From: Roseiarcus sp963783175
GTDB lineage: Bacteria > Pseudomonadota > Alphaproteobacteria > Rhizobiales > Beijerinckiaceae
Direction of reading: 5' to 3'
DNA: 64,000 nt
Assembly (NCBI GenBank): GCA_963783175.1
Contig: CAWANG010000037.1
Location: 124,001-188,000 of the forward strand
Part shown: one piece after another, positions 1 to 8,567 of the stretch
Numbering within the stretch: the first letter of the stretch is position 1
How the letters are laid out: each line of letters begins with the position of its first letter
Position numbers and translations under genes: made by a program
Notes under the pieces: generated by a model
The model's input: the letters and a program-made list of their open reading frames with translations, nothing else
Told to the model about the DNA's origin: nothing
The model's database searches: none

Positions 1-723
1 GAGGCCGAGCGCGATGTCGTCGCCAGGCTTGAATCCAGCCGCCTCGATCGCCTTGACGCAGAAGTCGAGCGCTGCTTCCGCCGACGGCAGGTTGGGGGCG
101 AAGCCGCCCTCGTCACCGACGTTAGTGTTGTGTCCGGCTTTCTTCAGCGCGCTCTTCAGCGCGTGAAACGTCTCGGCGCCCCAGCGCACCGCCTCCGCCA
201 GCGAAGGCGCGCCGACCGGCAGGATCATGAACTCCTGAAAGTCGATCGGGTTGTCGGCATGGACGCCGCCGTTGACGACATTCATTTGCGGCGTCGGCAG
301 GACCCTGGCCATCGTTCCGCCGACGTAGCGATACAGCGGCAGGCCCGCAGCGTCCGCCGCCGCCTTGGCGACGGCGAGCGAAACGCCGAGGATCGCGTTG
401 GCGCCGAGCTTCGACTTGTTCTTCGTGCCGTCGAGGGCGATCATGGTCTCGTCGATCTTGAGCTGATCTTCGGCCTCGAGACCCGAGACGGCGTCGAATA
501 TCTCGCGATTGACCGCCTCGACCGCTTTGAGAACGCCCTTGCCGCCGAAGCGGCCCTTATCGCCGTCACGCAGCTCGACCGCCTCGCGTGTTCCTGTCGA
601 CGCGCCGGACGGAACCGCAGCCCGGCCCATCGATCCGTCTTCCAGAACGACATCCACCTCGACCGTCGGATTGCCCCGGCTATCGAGAATTTCGCGGGCG
701 ACAACGTTCACGATCGCGGTCAT
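1..723 (-). CDS. eno: Enolase, N-terminal part (cut by window start)
   Basis: Phosphopyruvate hydratase interconverts 2-phosphoglycerate and phosphoenolpyruvate in glycolysis; it is cytoplasmic and Mg-dependent. Reading leftward from the ATG at 721-723, the protein begins MTAIVNVVAREILDSRGNP, the standard enolase start, followed by the SGASTG loop and, about residue 155, the NGGVHADN and FQEFMI blocks. Near the window edge comes NVGDEGGFAP, which contains a family metal/catalytic segment. About 241 of roughly 425 residues are present and the frame is open throughout. The C-terminal barrel lies outside the window. No frameshift is seen. Identification is certain; only the 3' end is unknown. 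Confidence 0.96.
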   Translation of the reverse strand, partial: MTAIVNVVAREILDSRGNPTVEVDVVLEDGSMGRAAVPSGASTGTREAVELRDGDKGRFGGKGVLKAVEAVNREIFDAVSGLEAEDQLKIDETMIALDGTKNKSKLGANAILGVSLAVAKAAADAAGLPLYRYVGGTMARVLPTPQMNVVNGGVHADNPIDFQEFMILPVGAPSLAEAVRWGAETFHALKSALKKAGHNTNVGDEGGFAPNLPSAEAALDFCVKAIEAAGFKPGDDIALGL

Positions 724-1246
724 TTTGCCTCCATCGCCGAAGCATGGGTCTTGGTTCTTACGTCATCCCCGCGATCTATGAAAGGCGGACGCGACCCCAG
801 TATGAAGGCCAGGCGCACAGCACTTTTGCATTCGCCGCTGCACAATTGACCAAAATGCACCAAGCCAGAAAAAATATGCATGGCAGGGCCGCTGAGGCGC
901 GTGACACAGCCAGAAATTTGGACTAGCAATGGGGCGCTAAAAGGAGGCCGCTGCCAAAAAGTTTGGCGCCGGACGCCGTAGGGTCTGTGGGAGGACAAAG
1001 CGTTCGAATAGTCTTGAAACGCCGCAAGTTAAAGACGGACGGAAAATAAAACAAAATAATCGGGATTTCGAAACGCAACGCAAGGACGGAAAAAGGGGCG
1101 GGTCGCCAAAATGGCGTCTCGCCCCTTCTACTTTTGCGATGGACTATTCTCATCGGTGAACGGAACGGCCACTGCGCAACGAAACGGTTGCGCAAGACCT
1201 GATTTTGGCCGGCCCGAGACAATCCCCGCCCAGGGCAAAACTCCTG
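724..1246. other. Intergenic region between eno and tgt
   Basis: About 520 bases lie between the start of eno and the end of tgt, both leftward genes. The right part holds a terminator-like hairpin (1091-1127) positioned to end the tgt operon; the left part must hold the eno promoter. Short open frames on both strands show no family resemblance and no convincing ribosome site, so I do not call a gene. An A/T-rich stretch near 1040-1060 may be part of the eno promoter, but I cannot place -35/-10 elements with confidence. Confidence 0.5.
1091..1127 (-). terminator. Rho-independent terminator of the ppiA-ppiB-queA-tgt operon
   Basis: The arms at 1093-1100 and 1120-1127 are perfect 8-bp complements (AAGGGGCG/CGCCCCTT). 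A 3-nt internal loop separates them from a second 5-bp stem (1104-1108 with 1112-1116) closed by an AAA loop. Read leftward, the stem is followed by a run of five T. It sits about 120 bases past the tgt stop codon, so it most likely ends the leftward operon. Confidence 0.7.
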
Positions 1247-2377
1247 TCAGCGGCCCTCGGCCTCGCCTTCCGCCCAATTTCGTTGCGCTTCGGTGATATA
1301 TGAATCAAGCAGCCCTTCGCTGATCGCCTGACGGGCGCCGTTCATGAGGTCTTGATAGTAAGCGAGGTTGATTTCGGTCAGCCCCATCATCGCCAGGATC
1401 TCGCCTGACTTCGTCAAGTGCCGCCAATAGGCGCGGGAATAGTCGCGCGCCATCGAGGACGACGAAAGCGGATCGACCGGGCGCGCATCGTCGGCGAAGC
1501 GAGCGTTGCGCAGGTTGAGCCGCCCGCGGCGGGTGAAGACGAGCCCATGCCTTCCCGCGCGGGTTGGCAGCACGCAATCGAACATGTCGACGCCGCGCCT
1601 CAGCGACTTGAGGAGGTCGTCGGGCGTTCCCACGCCCATCAGATAACGCGGCCGGTCCAAAGGCAGACGCGGGACCACGATGTCGATCATGGCGAGCATC
1701 GCCGCCTGCGGCTCGCCGACCGCAAGTCCCCCGATCGCATAGCCGTGAAAGCCCGCCTCGACGAGCCCTTGGGCGCTGAAGATGCGAAGATCCTTCTCGG
1801 TTCCGCCCTGGACGATGCCGAAAATCGCCCTGCCCGGCTGCTCGCCGAAGGCGTCCTTCGACCGCCCGGCCCACCGGAGCGAGAGTCGCATGGCGCGCTC
1901 CGCCTCGTCATGCGAGCACGGCAGCCTCACGCACTCGTCGAACTGCATCTGGATGTCCGAGCCCAGGAGACGCTGGACCTCCATCGACCGCTCGGGCGTC
2001 AGTTCGTGCCGCGAGCCGTCGATATGCGACTGGAAGATCACGCCGCGCTCGCTGAGCTTGCGCAGCTTGGCGAGGCTCATCACCTGGAAGCCTCCCGAGT
2101 CGGTGAGGATCGGGTGCGGCCAATTCATGAACCTGTGCAGGCCGCCGAGCGCGGCGATCCGCTCCGCTCCCGGCGCCAGCATCAAGTGATAGGTGTTGCA
2201 GAGCACGACGTCGCAGCCGAGCGCCCGGACCGCGTCCGGAGTCATGGCCTTGACCGTCGCGGCGGTGCCGACCGGCATGAAGGCGGGCGTCCGGACGACG
2301 CCGCGCGGCGTCGAGATCGCGCCGAGACGCGCTTGCCCGTCGGTCGCATGGACGGCGAAGGAGATTTCGGCGCTCAC
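1247..2377 (-). CDS. tgt: tRNA-guanine(34) transglycosylase with degenerate zinc site
   Basis: Tgt swaps guanine-34 for preQ1 in GUN-anticodon tRNAs, on the queuosine pathway. The 376-residue protein has the normal family length. Catalytic D93 lies in DSGGFQ and the nucleophile D267 in MFDCVLPTR; the GGLAVGE block is also present. The oddity is the C-terminal zinc site: the family CxCxxC is replaced here by S305, S307 and A310, and the distal His by I336, so all four ligands are gone although the flanking YSRAY motif is kept. The start codon overlaps the queA stop (ATGA), implying translational coupling; QueA acts on the tRNA that Tgt produces. Whether this zinc-free form is normal for the lineage is not visible from one sequence. 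Confidence 0.95.
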   Translation of the reverse strand: MSAEISFAVHATDGQARLGAISTPRGVVRTPAFMPVGTAATVKAMTPDAVRALGCDVVLCNTYHLMLAPGAERIAALGGLHRFMNWPHPILTDSGGFQVMSLAKLRKLSERGVIFQSHIDGSRHELTPERSMEVQRLLGSDIQMQFDECVRLPCSHDEAERAMRLSLRWAGRSKDAFGEQPGRAIFGIVQGGTEKDLRIFSAQGLVEAGFHGYAIGGLAVGEPQAAMLAMIDIVVPRLPLDRPRYLMGVGTPDDLLKSLRRGVDMFDCVLPTRAGRHGLVFTRRGRLNLRNARFADDARPVDPLSSSSMARDYSRAYWRHLTKSGEILAMMGLTEINLAYYQDLMNGARQAISEGLLDSYITEAQRNWAEGEAEGR

Positions 2378-3480
2378 CGGCGCTCGCCGGAAGCGCTTGC
2401 AGACGACCCGCGGAGCAGCAGGCAGGCGTCGCCGTACGAATAAAAGCGATAGCCGGCTTGAGCCGCGTGCGCATAGGCAGCGCGCATAGTCTCAAGCCCG
2501 CTGAAAGCCGAGACGAGCATGAAGAGCGTCGACCGCGGCAAATGAAAGTTCGTCATCAGCGCGTCGACGCAGCGAAACCGGTATCCGGGGGTGATGAAGA
2601 TATCCGTTTGGCCCGCAAACGGTTGAAGCCGGCCGTTCTCGCCGGCGGCGCTTTCGACGATGCGCGCGGAGGTCGTGCCGACACAGACCACCCGCCCTCC
2701 GCCCTCCCGCACCGCGTTGAGGGCTTCGGCGGTTGCGGCGTCGATCGAGCCCCATTCGGAATGCATCTTGTGGTCGCAGGTATCTTCGACCCTGACCGGC
2801 GCGAAAGTTCCGGCGCCGACATGCAGCGTCACCTGATGGAGCGCAACGCCATGTTCGGCGAGGCGCTGGACCAGCCCCGGCGTGAAATGCAGCCCAGCCG
2901 TCGGCGCCGCGACCGCTCCGGGTTTGGCGGCGAACATCGTCTGATAGTCCGCGCGGTCGCTTGGGGACAGAGCGCGGCGCGAGGCGATGTAGGGCGGCAA
3001 GGGCGGTGCGCCGAGCCTCTCGATCGCCTCATCGAGCGCCGCGCCGGCGAAGGCGAAGCGCAGCAGCGCTTCGCCGGCTTCGCCTTTGTCTTCCACCTCC
3101 GCATCGAGCGCCGCCAGAAGGCAGACCGTGCTTTCGCGTTCATCGCCGAAGCGGATGCGCTCGCCGACCCTGAGCCTCTTGGCCGGACGCACAAGCGCTC
3201 GCCAACGGCAGTCGTCGACCCGCTCGATCAGCGTCGCTTCGATCGAAGCGATCGCATCGCCCCTGACCCTCACGCCCTCGAGCCGCGCCGCGATGACCCT
3301 CGTGTCGTTGACGACCAGCGCGTCCCCGCGGCGCAAGAAAATCGGCAGTTCGCGCACGCGGGAATCCGTCAGCGCGCCGTCGGCGCCGACGACCAGCATT
3401 CGCGCGCTGTCCCGCGGGTTGGCTGGAGCAAGCGCGATGCGCTCTGGCGGAAGAACGAAATCGAAGGCGTCGACGCGCAT
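2374..3480 (-). CDS. queA: S-adenosylmethionine:tRNA ribosyltransferase-isomerase
   Basis: QueA transfers and isomerises the ribosyl moiety of SAM onto preQ1-tRNA to give epoxyqueuosine. The chosen start, MRVDAFDFVLP, is the usual family N-terminus; an open frame extends 16 codons further upstream but looks non-conserved. Family blocks are VNDTRVIPAR-like (VNDTRVIAAR), APTAGLHFT and the C-terminal TNFHLPRSTL. Length is 368 residues, as expected. It overlaps tgt by four bases at its 3' end and follows ppiB after a roughly 95-base palindrome-containing spacer, so it may be read both from the operon promoter and as a unit with tgt. Confidence 0.95.
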   Translation of the reverse strand: MRVDAFDFVLPPERIALAPANPRDSARMLVVGADGALTDSRVRELPIFLRRGDALVVNDTRVIAARLEGVRVRGDAIASIEATLIERVDDCRWRALVRPAKRLRVGERIRFGDERESTVCLLAALDAEVEDKGEAGEALLRFAFAGAALDEAIERLGAPPLPPYIASRRALSPSDRADYQTMFAAKPGAVAAPTAGLHFTPGLVQRLAEHGVALHQVTLHVGAGTFAPVRVEDTCDHKMHSEWGSIDAATAEALNAVREGGGRVVCVGTTSARIVESAAGENGRLQPFAGQTDIFITPGYRFRCVDALMTNFHLPRSTLFMLVSAFSGLETMRAAYAHAAQAGYRFYSYGDACLLLRGSSASASGERR

Positions 3481-3529
3481 GGAAATCCTCGTCCCTTCTC
3501 CCGCGTCGCGAGAGAGGGCGGCCGGCAAC

Positions 3530-3568
3530 CCTCTCCTGCGATCCCCGCGTCAAGCCCGGGGAGGGGAC
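3530..3568. repeat. Imperfect palindrome in the ppiB-queA spacer
   Basis: CCCTCTCC near 3530 faces GGGGAGGG near 3558-3566 with one mismatch, around a CCCGCG-TCAAG-CCCGGGG core. The core resembles short palindromic intergenic elements scattered in many alphaproteobacteria (from memory, not checked). It lies inside the operon and could act as an mRNA stability or partial-termination hairpin. Confidence 0.35.
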
Positions 3569-3574
3569 GGGGCG

Positions 3575-4030
3575 TCAGCTCAGCGTCGCCTTCACAATCT
3601 TGTCGGGATCGCGGACGGGTTCGCCGCGCTTGATCTTGTCGACGTTTTCCATGCCCGAAACGACCTTGCCCCAGACCGTGTACTGTCGATCGAGAAAGGC
3701 GGCGTCGCCAAAGCAGATGAAGAACTGCGAATTGGCCGAGTCCGGACTCGAGGCGCGCGCCATCGAGACCGTGCCGCGCTTGTGCGGCTCGGCGTTGAAC
3801 TCGGCCTTGAGGTCGGGATATTTCGACCCGCCGGTTCCGTTTCCGCGCGGGCAGCCGGTCTGGGCCATGAACCCGTCAATCACACGGTGAAAGACGATCC
3901 CGTCATAGAAGCCCTCGGAGACGAGGCGCTTGATGTGCGCGACATGGCCGGGCGCGAGCGCCGGGTTCATCTCGATCACCACCGGGCCCTTGCTCGTCTC
4001 GAGGGTCAGCGTGTCGCCTGCCTTCGCCAT
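3575..4030 (-). CDS. ppiB: Cytoplasmic peptidyl-prolyl cis-trans isomerase (cyclophilin)
   Basis: A cyclophilin that accelerates proline isomerisation during folding. The 151-residue protein starts MAKAGDTLTLE with no signal peptide, so it is cytoplasmic. Cyclophilin hallmarks are YDGIVFHRVI, the FMAQTG loop and SANSQFFI, which carry the conserved active-site Arg, Gln and Phe. I chose ATG 4028-4030, preceded by GAGGAG about 8 bases upstream, over a GTG six codons earlier that overlaps the upstream stop. It is the second of two adjacent cyclophilin genes; the first is exported, so the pair splits one function between periplasm and cytoplasm. Confidence 0.92.
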   Translation of the reverse strand: MAKAGDTLTLETSKGPVVIEMNPALAPGHVAHIKRLVSEGFYDGIVFHRVIDGFMAQTGCPRGNGTGGSKYPDLKAEFNAEPHKRGTVSMARASSPDSANSQFFICFGDAAFLDRQYTVWGKVVSGMENVDKIKRGEPVRDPDKIVKATLS

Positions 4031-4044
4031 ATCGCCGCTCCTCG

Positions 4045-4593
4045 TCACTTCGCCGCAGAGGCCATGCGCATGGTCACGATCTTATCGGGGTTCGTGACCA
4101 TGCCGTTGTTGTCCTGGGTTCCGGCCTTGATCTTGTCGACGACGTCCATTCCCGAGGTGACCTCGCCGAAGGCGGTATATTTGCCGTCGAGGAATCCCGC
4201 GTCGGCGGTCGTGATGAAAAACTGCGAATTGGCTGAGTCCGGTTCCTCCGAACGCGCCATGCCGAGGATGCCTCGGGTGAAATGGGTGGCGTTGAACTCG
4301 GCCGGCAGGTTCGGCAGGGTCGAGCCGCCCGTGCCGGTGCCCGTGGGATCGCCGGTCTGCGCCATGAACCCGGGGATGACGCGATGGAACACAATGCCGT
4401 CGTAGAACTTGCTCTGCACCAGCGACTTGATCTGCGCGACGTGTTTGGGGGCCCAATCGGGCCGCAGACGGATCACAACCTTGCCGTGCTTCGTCGTGAG
4501 AACGACCGTATTATCAGGATCTTCGGCGGCCCACGCGGCGGAAACGGCCAGAAGCGGAAGCCAGAGCGCGGCGCGTCGGCTCAGTGCAAACAT
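4045..4593 (-). CDS. ppiA: Periplasmic peptidyl-prolyl cis-trans isomerase (cyclophilin)
   Basis: Exported paralogue of the neighbouring cyclophilin. The start MFALSRRAALWLPLLAVSA gives a classical signal peptide with a twin-Arg-like charge pair, hydrophobic core and AWA-AE cleavage region at about residue 23. The mature part has YDGIVFHRVIPGF, MAQTG and SANSQFFI. I rejected a frame extending 97 codons further upstream because it runs back through the divergent promoter region. An AAAAGG ribosome site precedes the chosen ATG. It is the first gene of the ppiA-ppiB-queA-tgt operon and ends 14 bases before the ppiB start. Confidence 0.92.
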   Translation of the reverse strand: MFALSRRAALWLPLLAVSAAWAAEDPDNTVVLTTKHGKVVIRLRPDWAPKHVAQIKSLVQSKFYDGIVFHRVIPGFMAQTGDPTGTGTGGSTLPNLPAEFNATHFTRGILGMARSEEPDSANSQFFITTADAGFLDGKYTAFGEVTSGMDVVDKIKAGTQDNNGMVTNPDKIVTMRMASAAK

Positions 4594-4825
4594 GAATTCG
4601 CCTTTTGAGAAGCGGCCGGGACGATCGCCGCCGGCGGCTTGATAGCAGGTTGAAGAGGCATTGCAACCCAGTCCGGCGTCGCCGTCAGCCTGCGCTTTTG
4701 GTTGCCGGCGACGCAGAGGCGAAAATATCGCCGCATTCGCTCCATGGCCCGCTGCGCAAACCATTGCGGGCGTGATAATAGGGGGCTGTCGATCGAAAAT
4801 GAGAGCCCGAGCCACAACGACCACC

Positions 4826-5248
4826 ATGCCCCGCATTCGTCTCCTCGCCGCCGCTTTCGCCGCCCTCGTCGCATGTTCAACCACCGCCGTCGCGGCGGGG
4901 ACGAAGTCTGTGACGCGACAATGCGACTATAAGGGCGAGGGGAAGCTCGGGCCGCTGGTCGTCGACTATGACGAATCCGCCCGCATGGTGCGCGTGACCA
5001 CATCCGATGGGCGGATGTGGCGCTACCAGGACGGGGCGACCGGCCGCCTCAGCCCGGTAGTTTCCGCGGCCGACGATCCCGGGCCGGTCGAGCAATTCGT
5101 AACCGTGAAAGCCGGCCGGGTGGAGGTCGGCTTCCGCTGGCCGGACGACGGATCGACCGGCCATCTCGCCTATTTTGACCCTCTCGCGTTCAAGAATCCC
5201 GCCAAGCGCTGTCTCTGGCGCTCGCTATGGGATTTCGCCACCGGCTGA
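4826..5248 (+). CDS. Exported protein of unknown function, possible lipoprotein
   Basis: A 140-residue protein I cannot place in a family. Its N-terminus, MPRIRLLAAAFAALVACSTT, has a hydrophobic signal with an LVAC lipobox around Cys17; alternatively it is cut by signal peptidase I after AVAA. The mature part has two further Cys (near residues 31 and 131) that could form a disulfide, and is rich in beta-forming residues. The start was chosen for the signal peptide over a frame opening 55 codons earlier. It diverges from ppiA and ends four bases from the convergent TrpB-like gene. Confidence 0.6.
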   Translation: MPRIRLLAAAFAALVACSTTAVAAGTKSVTRQCDYKGEGKLGPLVVDYDESARMVRVTTSDGRMWRYQDGATGRLSPVVSAADDPGPVEQFVTVKAGRVEVGFRWPDDGSTGHLAYFDPLAFKNPAKRCLWRSLWDFATG

Positions 5249-5252
5249 ATAC

Positions 5253-6620
5253 CTACTCCGCCGCCACCTTCGGCAGATGGGCGAGCGACGCTTCGAGGGC
5301 CTTCGGATCGTAGTCCTGGTCCTCGAGCTTGCCGGCGAAATAATCGCTGTAGGCCTGCATGTCGAAATGGCCGTGGCCGCTGAGATTGAACAGAATCGTT
5401 GGCGACTTGCCCTCCTCGCGCGCCTTCACCGCCTCGTCGACCGCCGCGCGGATCGCGTGGGTCGTCTCCGGGGCGGGAACGATGCCCTCGTGGCGCGCGA
5501 ACATCACGCCCGCCTCGAAGCAAGGGATTCTGGTGATAGGCCCTCGCCTCGATCAGCCCGAGCTCCTTCAAGTGGCTGACCAGCGGCGCCATGCCGTGAT
5601 AGCGCAAACCGCCGGCATGGAAGCCAGGCGGAATGAACTCGGAGCCGAGCGTATGCATCTTGACCAGCGGGGTCAGATGCCCGGTGTCGCCGAAATCGAA
5701 GGCGTATTTGCCGCGCGTCAATGACGGGCATGCCGCCGGCTCGACCGCGATCGCGCGCACGCTGCTCTTCTCGCGCAACGCCTTGCCGATGAACGGGAAA
5801 GCGATGCCGGCAAAGTTTGAGCCGCCGCCGGCGCAGCCGATGACGACGTCGGGATATGCGTCGGCCTCCTCCATCTGCTCGATCGCCTCAAGGCCGATGA
5901 CGGTCTGGTGCATGAGCACATGGTTGAGCACGCTGCCCAAGGCGTATTTGGTGTCCGGGTTCTTGGCCGCGACTTCGACCGCCTCGGAAATCGCGATGCC
6001 TAGGCTGCCGGGCGAATCCGGATGCTGCTTGAGTATCGCCCTTCCGGAATCGGTCTCGCGCTCGGACTTGCGACGCATTTCGCGCCATAGGTCTCCATCA
6101 GCGCCCTGCGGTAGGGCTTCTGATTGTAGGAGACCTTGACCATGTAGACTTTGACTTCAAGGCCGAACAGCGCCCCGGCGAAGGCAAGCGACGAGCCCCA
6201 CTGCCCTGCGCCGGTTTCGGTCGAAAGCTTCGCGACGCCCTCTTCCTTGTTGTAGAAGGCCTGGGCGACCGCGGTATTGGGCTTGTGGCTGCCGGCGGGG
6301 CTCACGCCTTCGTATTTGTAGAAGATGCGGGCGGTCGTTCCGAGCGCCTTCTCGAGCCGCCTGGCGCGATAGAGCGGCGTCGGGCGCCACAGGCGATAGA
6401 TGTCGCGGACCGGCGTCGGGATTTCGACTTGCTGTTCGGCGCTCACCTCCTGACCGATCAGCGCCATCGGAAAGAGGGGCGCAAGGTCGGCCGGCCCGAC
6501 CGGCTGGCCGGTTCCCGGGTGCAACACCGGCGGCGGCGGCGCCGGCAAATCGGCGACGATATTGTACCAGGCGTGCGGAATCTTGCCCTCGCCCAAGAGA
6601 TATTTGGTGTGCTCGCTCAT
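5253..6620 (-). pseudogene. TrpB-like PLP-dependent enzyme (TrpB2), two frameshifts
   Basis: Tryptophan synthase beta-like protein of the TrpB2 type, converting indole plus serine to tryptophan with PLP. From the ATG at 6618-6620 (MSEHTKYLLGEGKIPHAWYN) the first 180 or so residues are collinear with TrpB2, including GSHKPNTA, whose Lys binds PLP, and ETGAGQWGS. A one-base loss near 6060-6068 shifts the frame; the middle part (GCAGGGSNFAG, the phosphate-binding loop) continues in a second frame. An extra T near 5520-5523 restores the first frame, and the end reads FNLSGHGHFDM. Each piece is conserved, so this is either a sequencing artefact or a very recent pseudogene. It lies 10 bases downstream of the oxygenase-like gene in the same direction. 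Confidence 0.82.
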
Positions 6621-6630
6621 TGCTCCTCCC

Positions 6631-7455
6631 TCATGGATTTGTACGGCGGATTTGCGCCGATAAATCGCGCCACGCGGCGCTGGCTTCGGCAGGCTCGCGG
6701 TAATAGGTGTTGAGGATCGACAGGCGCGGCTTTTCGACCGGAACCGATATCGCCTCCCGCCCGTGCCAACTCGATCTCAACAGCGAATAGGCTGGATGGA
6801 TGACGACGAACGCGTAGCCCGAGTTCGGCAGGAACGGCAGGGTCTTGTCCTTGGCGAGGCCGTAGGACTTCCAGGCGAGGAGGCCCATCGGCGAAATCTT
6901 GTAGATCGTCGTGCCGAGGTTGCGCTGACTGTCGTCCGCCGGCAGGTAGATCTGCATCGTCAGTACCTTCCGGCGGGTGTCGGGATGGGGCTTGATCGCG
7001 TAGCCGTCAAGGTCGGTATAGAGCACCGGCCGCGGAAACATCGGCACCGGCCAGCCTTCACGGCTGCCCTTGGCGCGAATCCTAAATCCGGCGTCCAATT
7101 TCGTCCGCAGCGCCGAGGCGATCTCTGGCGACGTAAGGACCCGCCGCACGATCCCCCACAGCTCGCGCCCTTCCTCGGAGCCTGGGTCCTTTCGCTCGTC
7201 ATAGAGAGGATATTCCCGCCGCGTACTGTCTCCGTTCAACCCGACGAAGCGGTCAACCTCGGGAAAACGCTGTAGCAGACGCCGATAGAATTCGCCGGGG
7301 AAAAAGTCGCGAAAGAGAATGAGTGGATAAGGCGCCGCGAACGACTGGGCGTTGAGGATCGCGCTCACCGCGTTTTCGAGCACTGTCCCGAATTCCCTAT
7401 CCGGCGCGGGCATCGCCAACGCGGCCGCGATTTCGCCGGTCCCGGCCTCATCCAT
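6631..7455 (-). CDS. Putative 2-oxoglutarate/Fe(II)-dependent oxygenase-like protein
   Basis: A 274-residue protein starting MDEAGTGEIAAALAMPAPD. A jelly-roll oxygenase signature can be read: PHPDTRRKV gives an HxD pair at about residue 178, a distal His sits in SSWHGRE, and a following Arg (PRLSILNTYY) would bind 2-oxoglutarate. The substrate is unknown; relatives act on small molecules, proteins or sugars. The start was chosen over a frame 127 codons longer that runs through the divergent lpxL promoter. It precedes the TrpB-like gene by 10 bases, so the two are probably co-transcribed, and it is divergent from the acyltransferase gene. The family call rests on motif spacing only. Confidence 0.6.
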   Translation of the reverse strand: MDEAGTGEIAAALAMPAPDREFGTVLENAVSAILNAQSFAAPYPLILFRDFFPGEFYRRLLQRFPEVDRFVGLNGDSTRREYPLYDERKDPGSEEGRELWGIVRRVLTSPEIASALRTKLDAGFRIRAKGSREGWPVPMFPRPVLYTDLDGYAIKPHPDTRRKVLTMQIYLPADDSQRNLGTTIYKISPMGLLAWKSYGLAKDKTLPFLPNSGYAFVVIHPAYSLLRSSWHGREAISVPVEKPRLSILNTYYREPAEASAAWRDLSAQIRRTNP

Positions 7456-7626
7456 TGCGCTTAAGCTCCAAGACGCTTTTCGTCCAAGGGCGTCATTATG
7501 GAGAATTGGCGTGGGCGAGGGAAGCCCGCTCCGCCCGGCAGCGGCACTTGGACGTCGCCTTGACAGGGCGCCGACCTCTGCGCAATCAGGCGCCTTCGGC
7601 CCATGCGCCGATTGGCTGGCCGAGTG

Positions 7627-8547
7627 ATGAGTTTCCCAACAGAACTGCGCTATCGGCTGGAATATGCCGGATTCCGGCTGATCCAGACGGCGATTTCCGC
7701 CCGTCCGCTCGAGGCAGCCTCGCGCGAATCCGGCATGGCGTGGCGCCTGATTGCCCCGCGCCTCCACCGCCAGAAGCGCGCGCTCGACAATCTGGCCCTC
7801 GCCTTCCCGGACATGCCGCTCGACAAACGCGAGCAAATCGCAGCCGACATGTGGGAAAACCTAGGCCGCACCTTCGCGGAAGGCTTTTTCCTCAAAGAGA
7901 TCATGGCGGAAGGGCGGGTCACTTACGAACCGATGGAGCAATTGCGCGAAATCGCCCGCGGCGGCCCCTGCATCGTCTGCGGCCTCCATCTCGGCAACTG
8001 GGAGCTTGTCGCGTATGCCGGCAAGCTCATGGGCGCGCCGTTCACCGGCGTCTATCAGCGTTTGAGCAATCCTTACGTCGACGCGGCGACGCTTAAACTG
8101 CGCGAGGCGGTGTACGAGGGCGGGCTTTTGCCCAGAACCACGGCCACCGCGAGGACGCTTCTCAAAACCGCCAGGCAGGGGGGCTATCCCGCATTCCTCG
8201 CCGATCTACGCGACGATCGGGGCGCGGCCGTTCCTTTCTTCGGCGCTCTCGCGCGCTCGACGGTCTTCCCAGCCCTGCTTGCCCGCACGACCGGCCTTCC
8301 GCTCTACGCCGGCGCCGCGTTCCGGCGCCCCAATGTCCATTTCGTCATCCGCGGCGCGCGCATACCCGTCCCGGAGACCAACGATCGCGAGGCCGACGCC
8401 ATCGTCGCCACCGCCGCGCTTCAGAAGCAGTTCGAAGCCTTTATCCGCGAGGCGCCCGAGCAATGGATGTGGGCGCATAGAAAGTGGGATGAAGGCCGCC
8501 CCGGTCGATATTCGGAAGTCTTCGGCATAATTCCCGCCGACCAATGA
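7627..8547 (+). CDS. lpxL: Lipid A biosynthesis (Kdo)2-lipid IVA acyltransferase family
   Basis: Membrane-bound late acyltransferase of the LpxL/HtrB family, which adds a secondary acyl chain to lipid A. The catalytic HX4D/E-type motif is HLGNWE at about residue 120, and conserved blocks include the FLADLRDDRGA segment and the C-terminal WMWAHRKWD. Length is about 306 residues, normal for the family. I place the start at ATG 7627 (MSFPTELRYRLEYAGF); an ATG eight codons earlier is possible. The gene is convergent with the first radical SAM gene, 20 bases away. Which acyl chain or position it serves cannot be told; it could also modify another envelope lipid. Confidence 0.85.
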   Translation: MSFPTELRYRLEYAGFRLIQTAISARPLEAASRESGMAWRLIAPRLHRQKRALDNLALAFPDMPLDKREQIAADMWENLGRTFAEGFFLKEIMAEGRVTYEPMEQLREIARGGPCIVCGLHLGNWELVAYAGKLMGAPFTGVYQRLSNPYVDAATLKLREAVYEGGLLPRTTATARTLLKTARQGGYPAFLADLRDDRGAAVPFFGALARSTVFPALLARTTGLPLYAGAAFRRPNVHFVIRGARIPVPETNDREADAIVATAALQKQFEAFIREAPEQWMWAHRKWDEGRPGRYSEVFGIIPADQ

Positions 8548-8567
8548 ATCGCGCTTTTCAGCGCCGC

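Noticed and set aside
724..1222. Small protein or RNA gene between eno and tgt
   Set aside because: Short frames without ribosome sites or similarity; only the terminator is supported.
1418..2443. Long open frame on the plus strand (341 codons) opposite tgt
   Set aside because: It is antisense to a well-conserved gene and has the Arg/Asp/Ala-rich composition of G/C-driven shadow frames. The same applies to 2458-3633, 8544-9947, 11727-13208, 52347-53597, 58533-59768 and 61897-63162.
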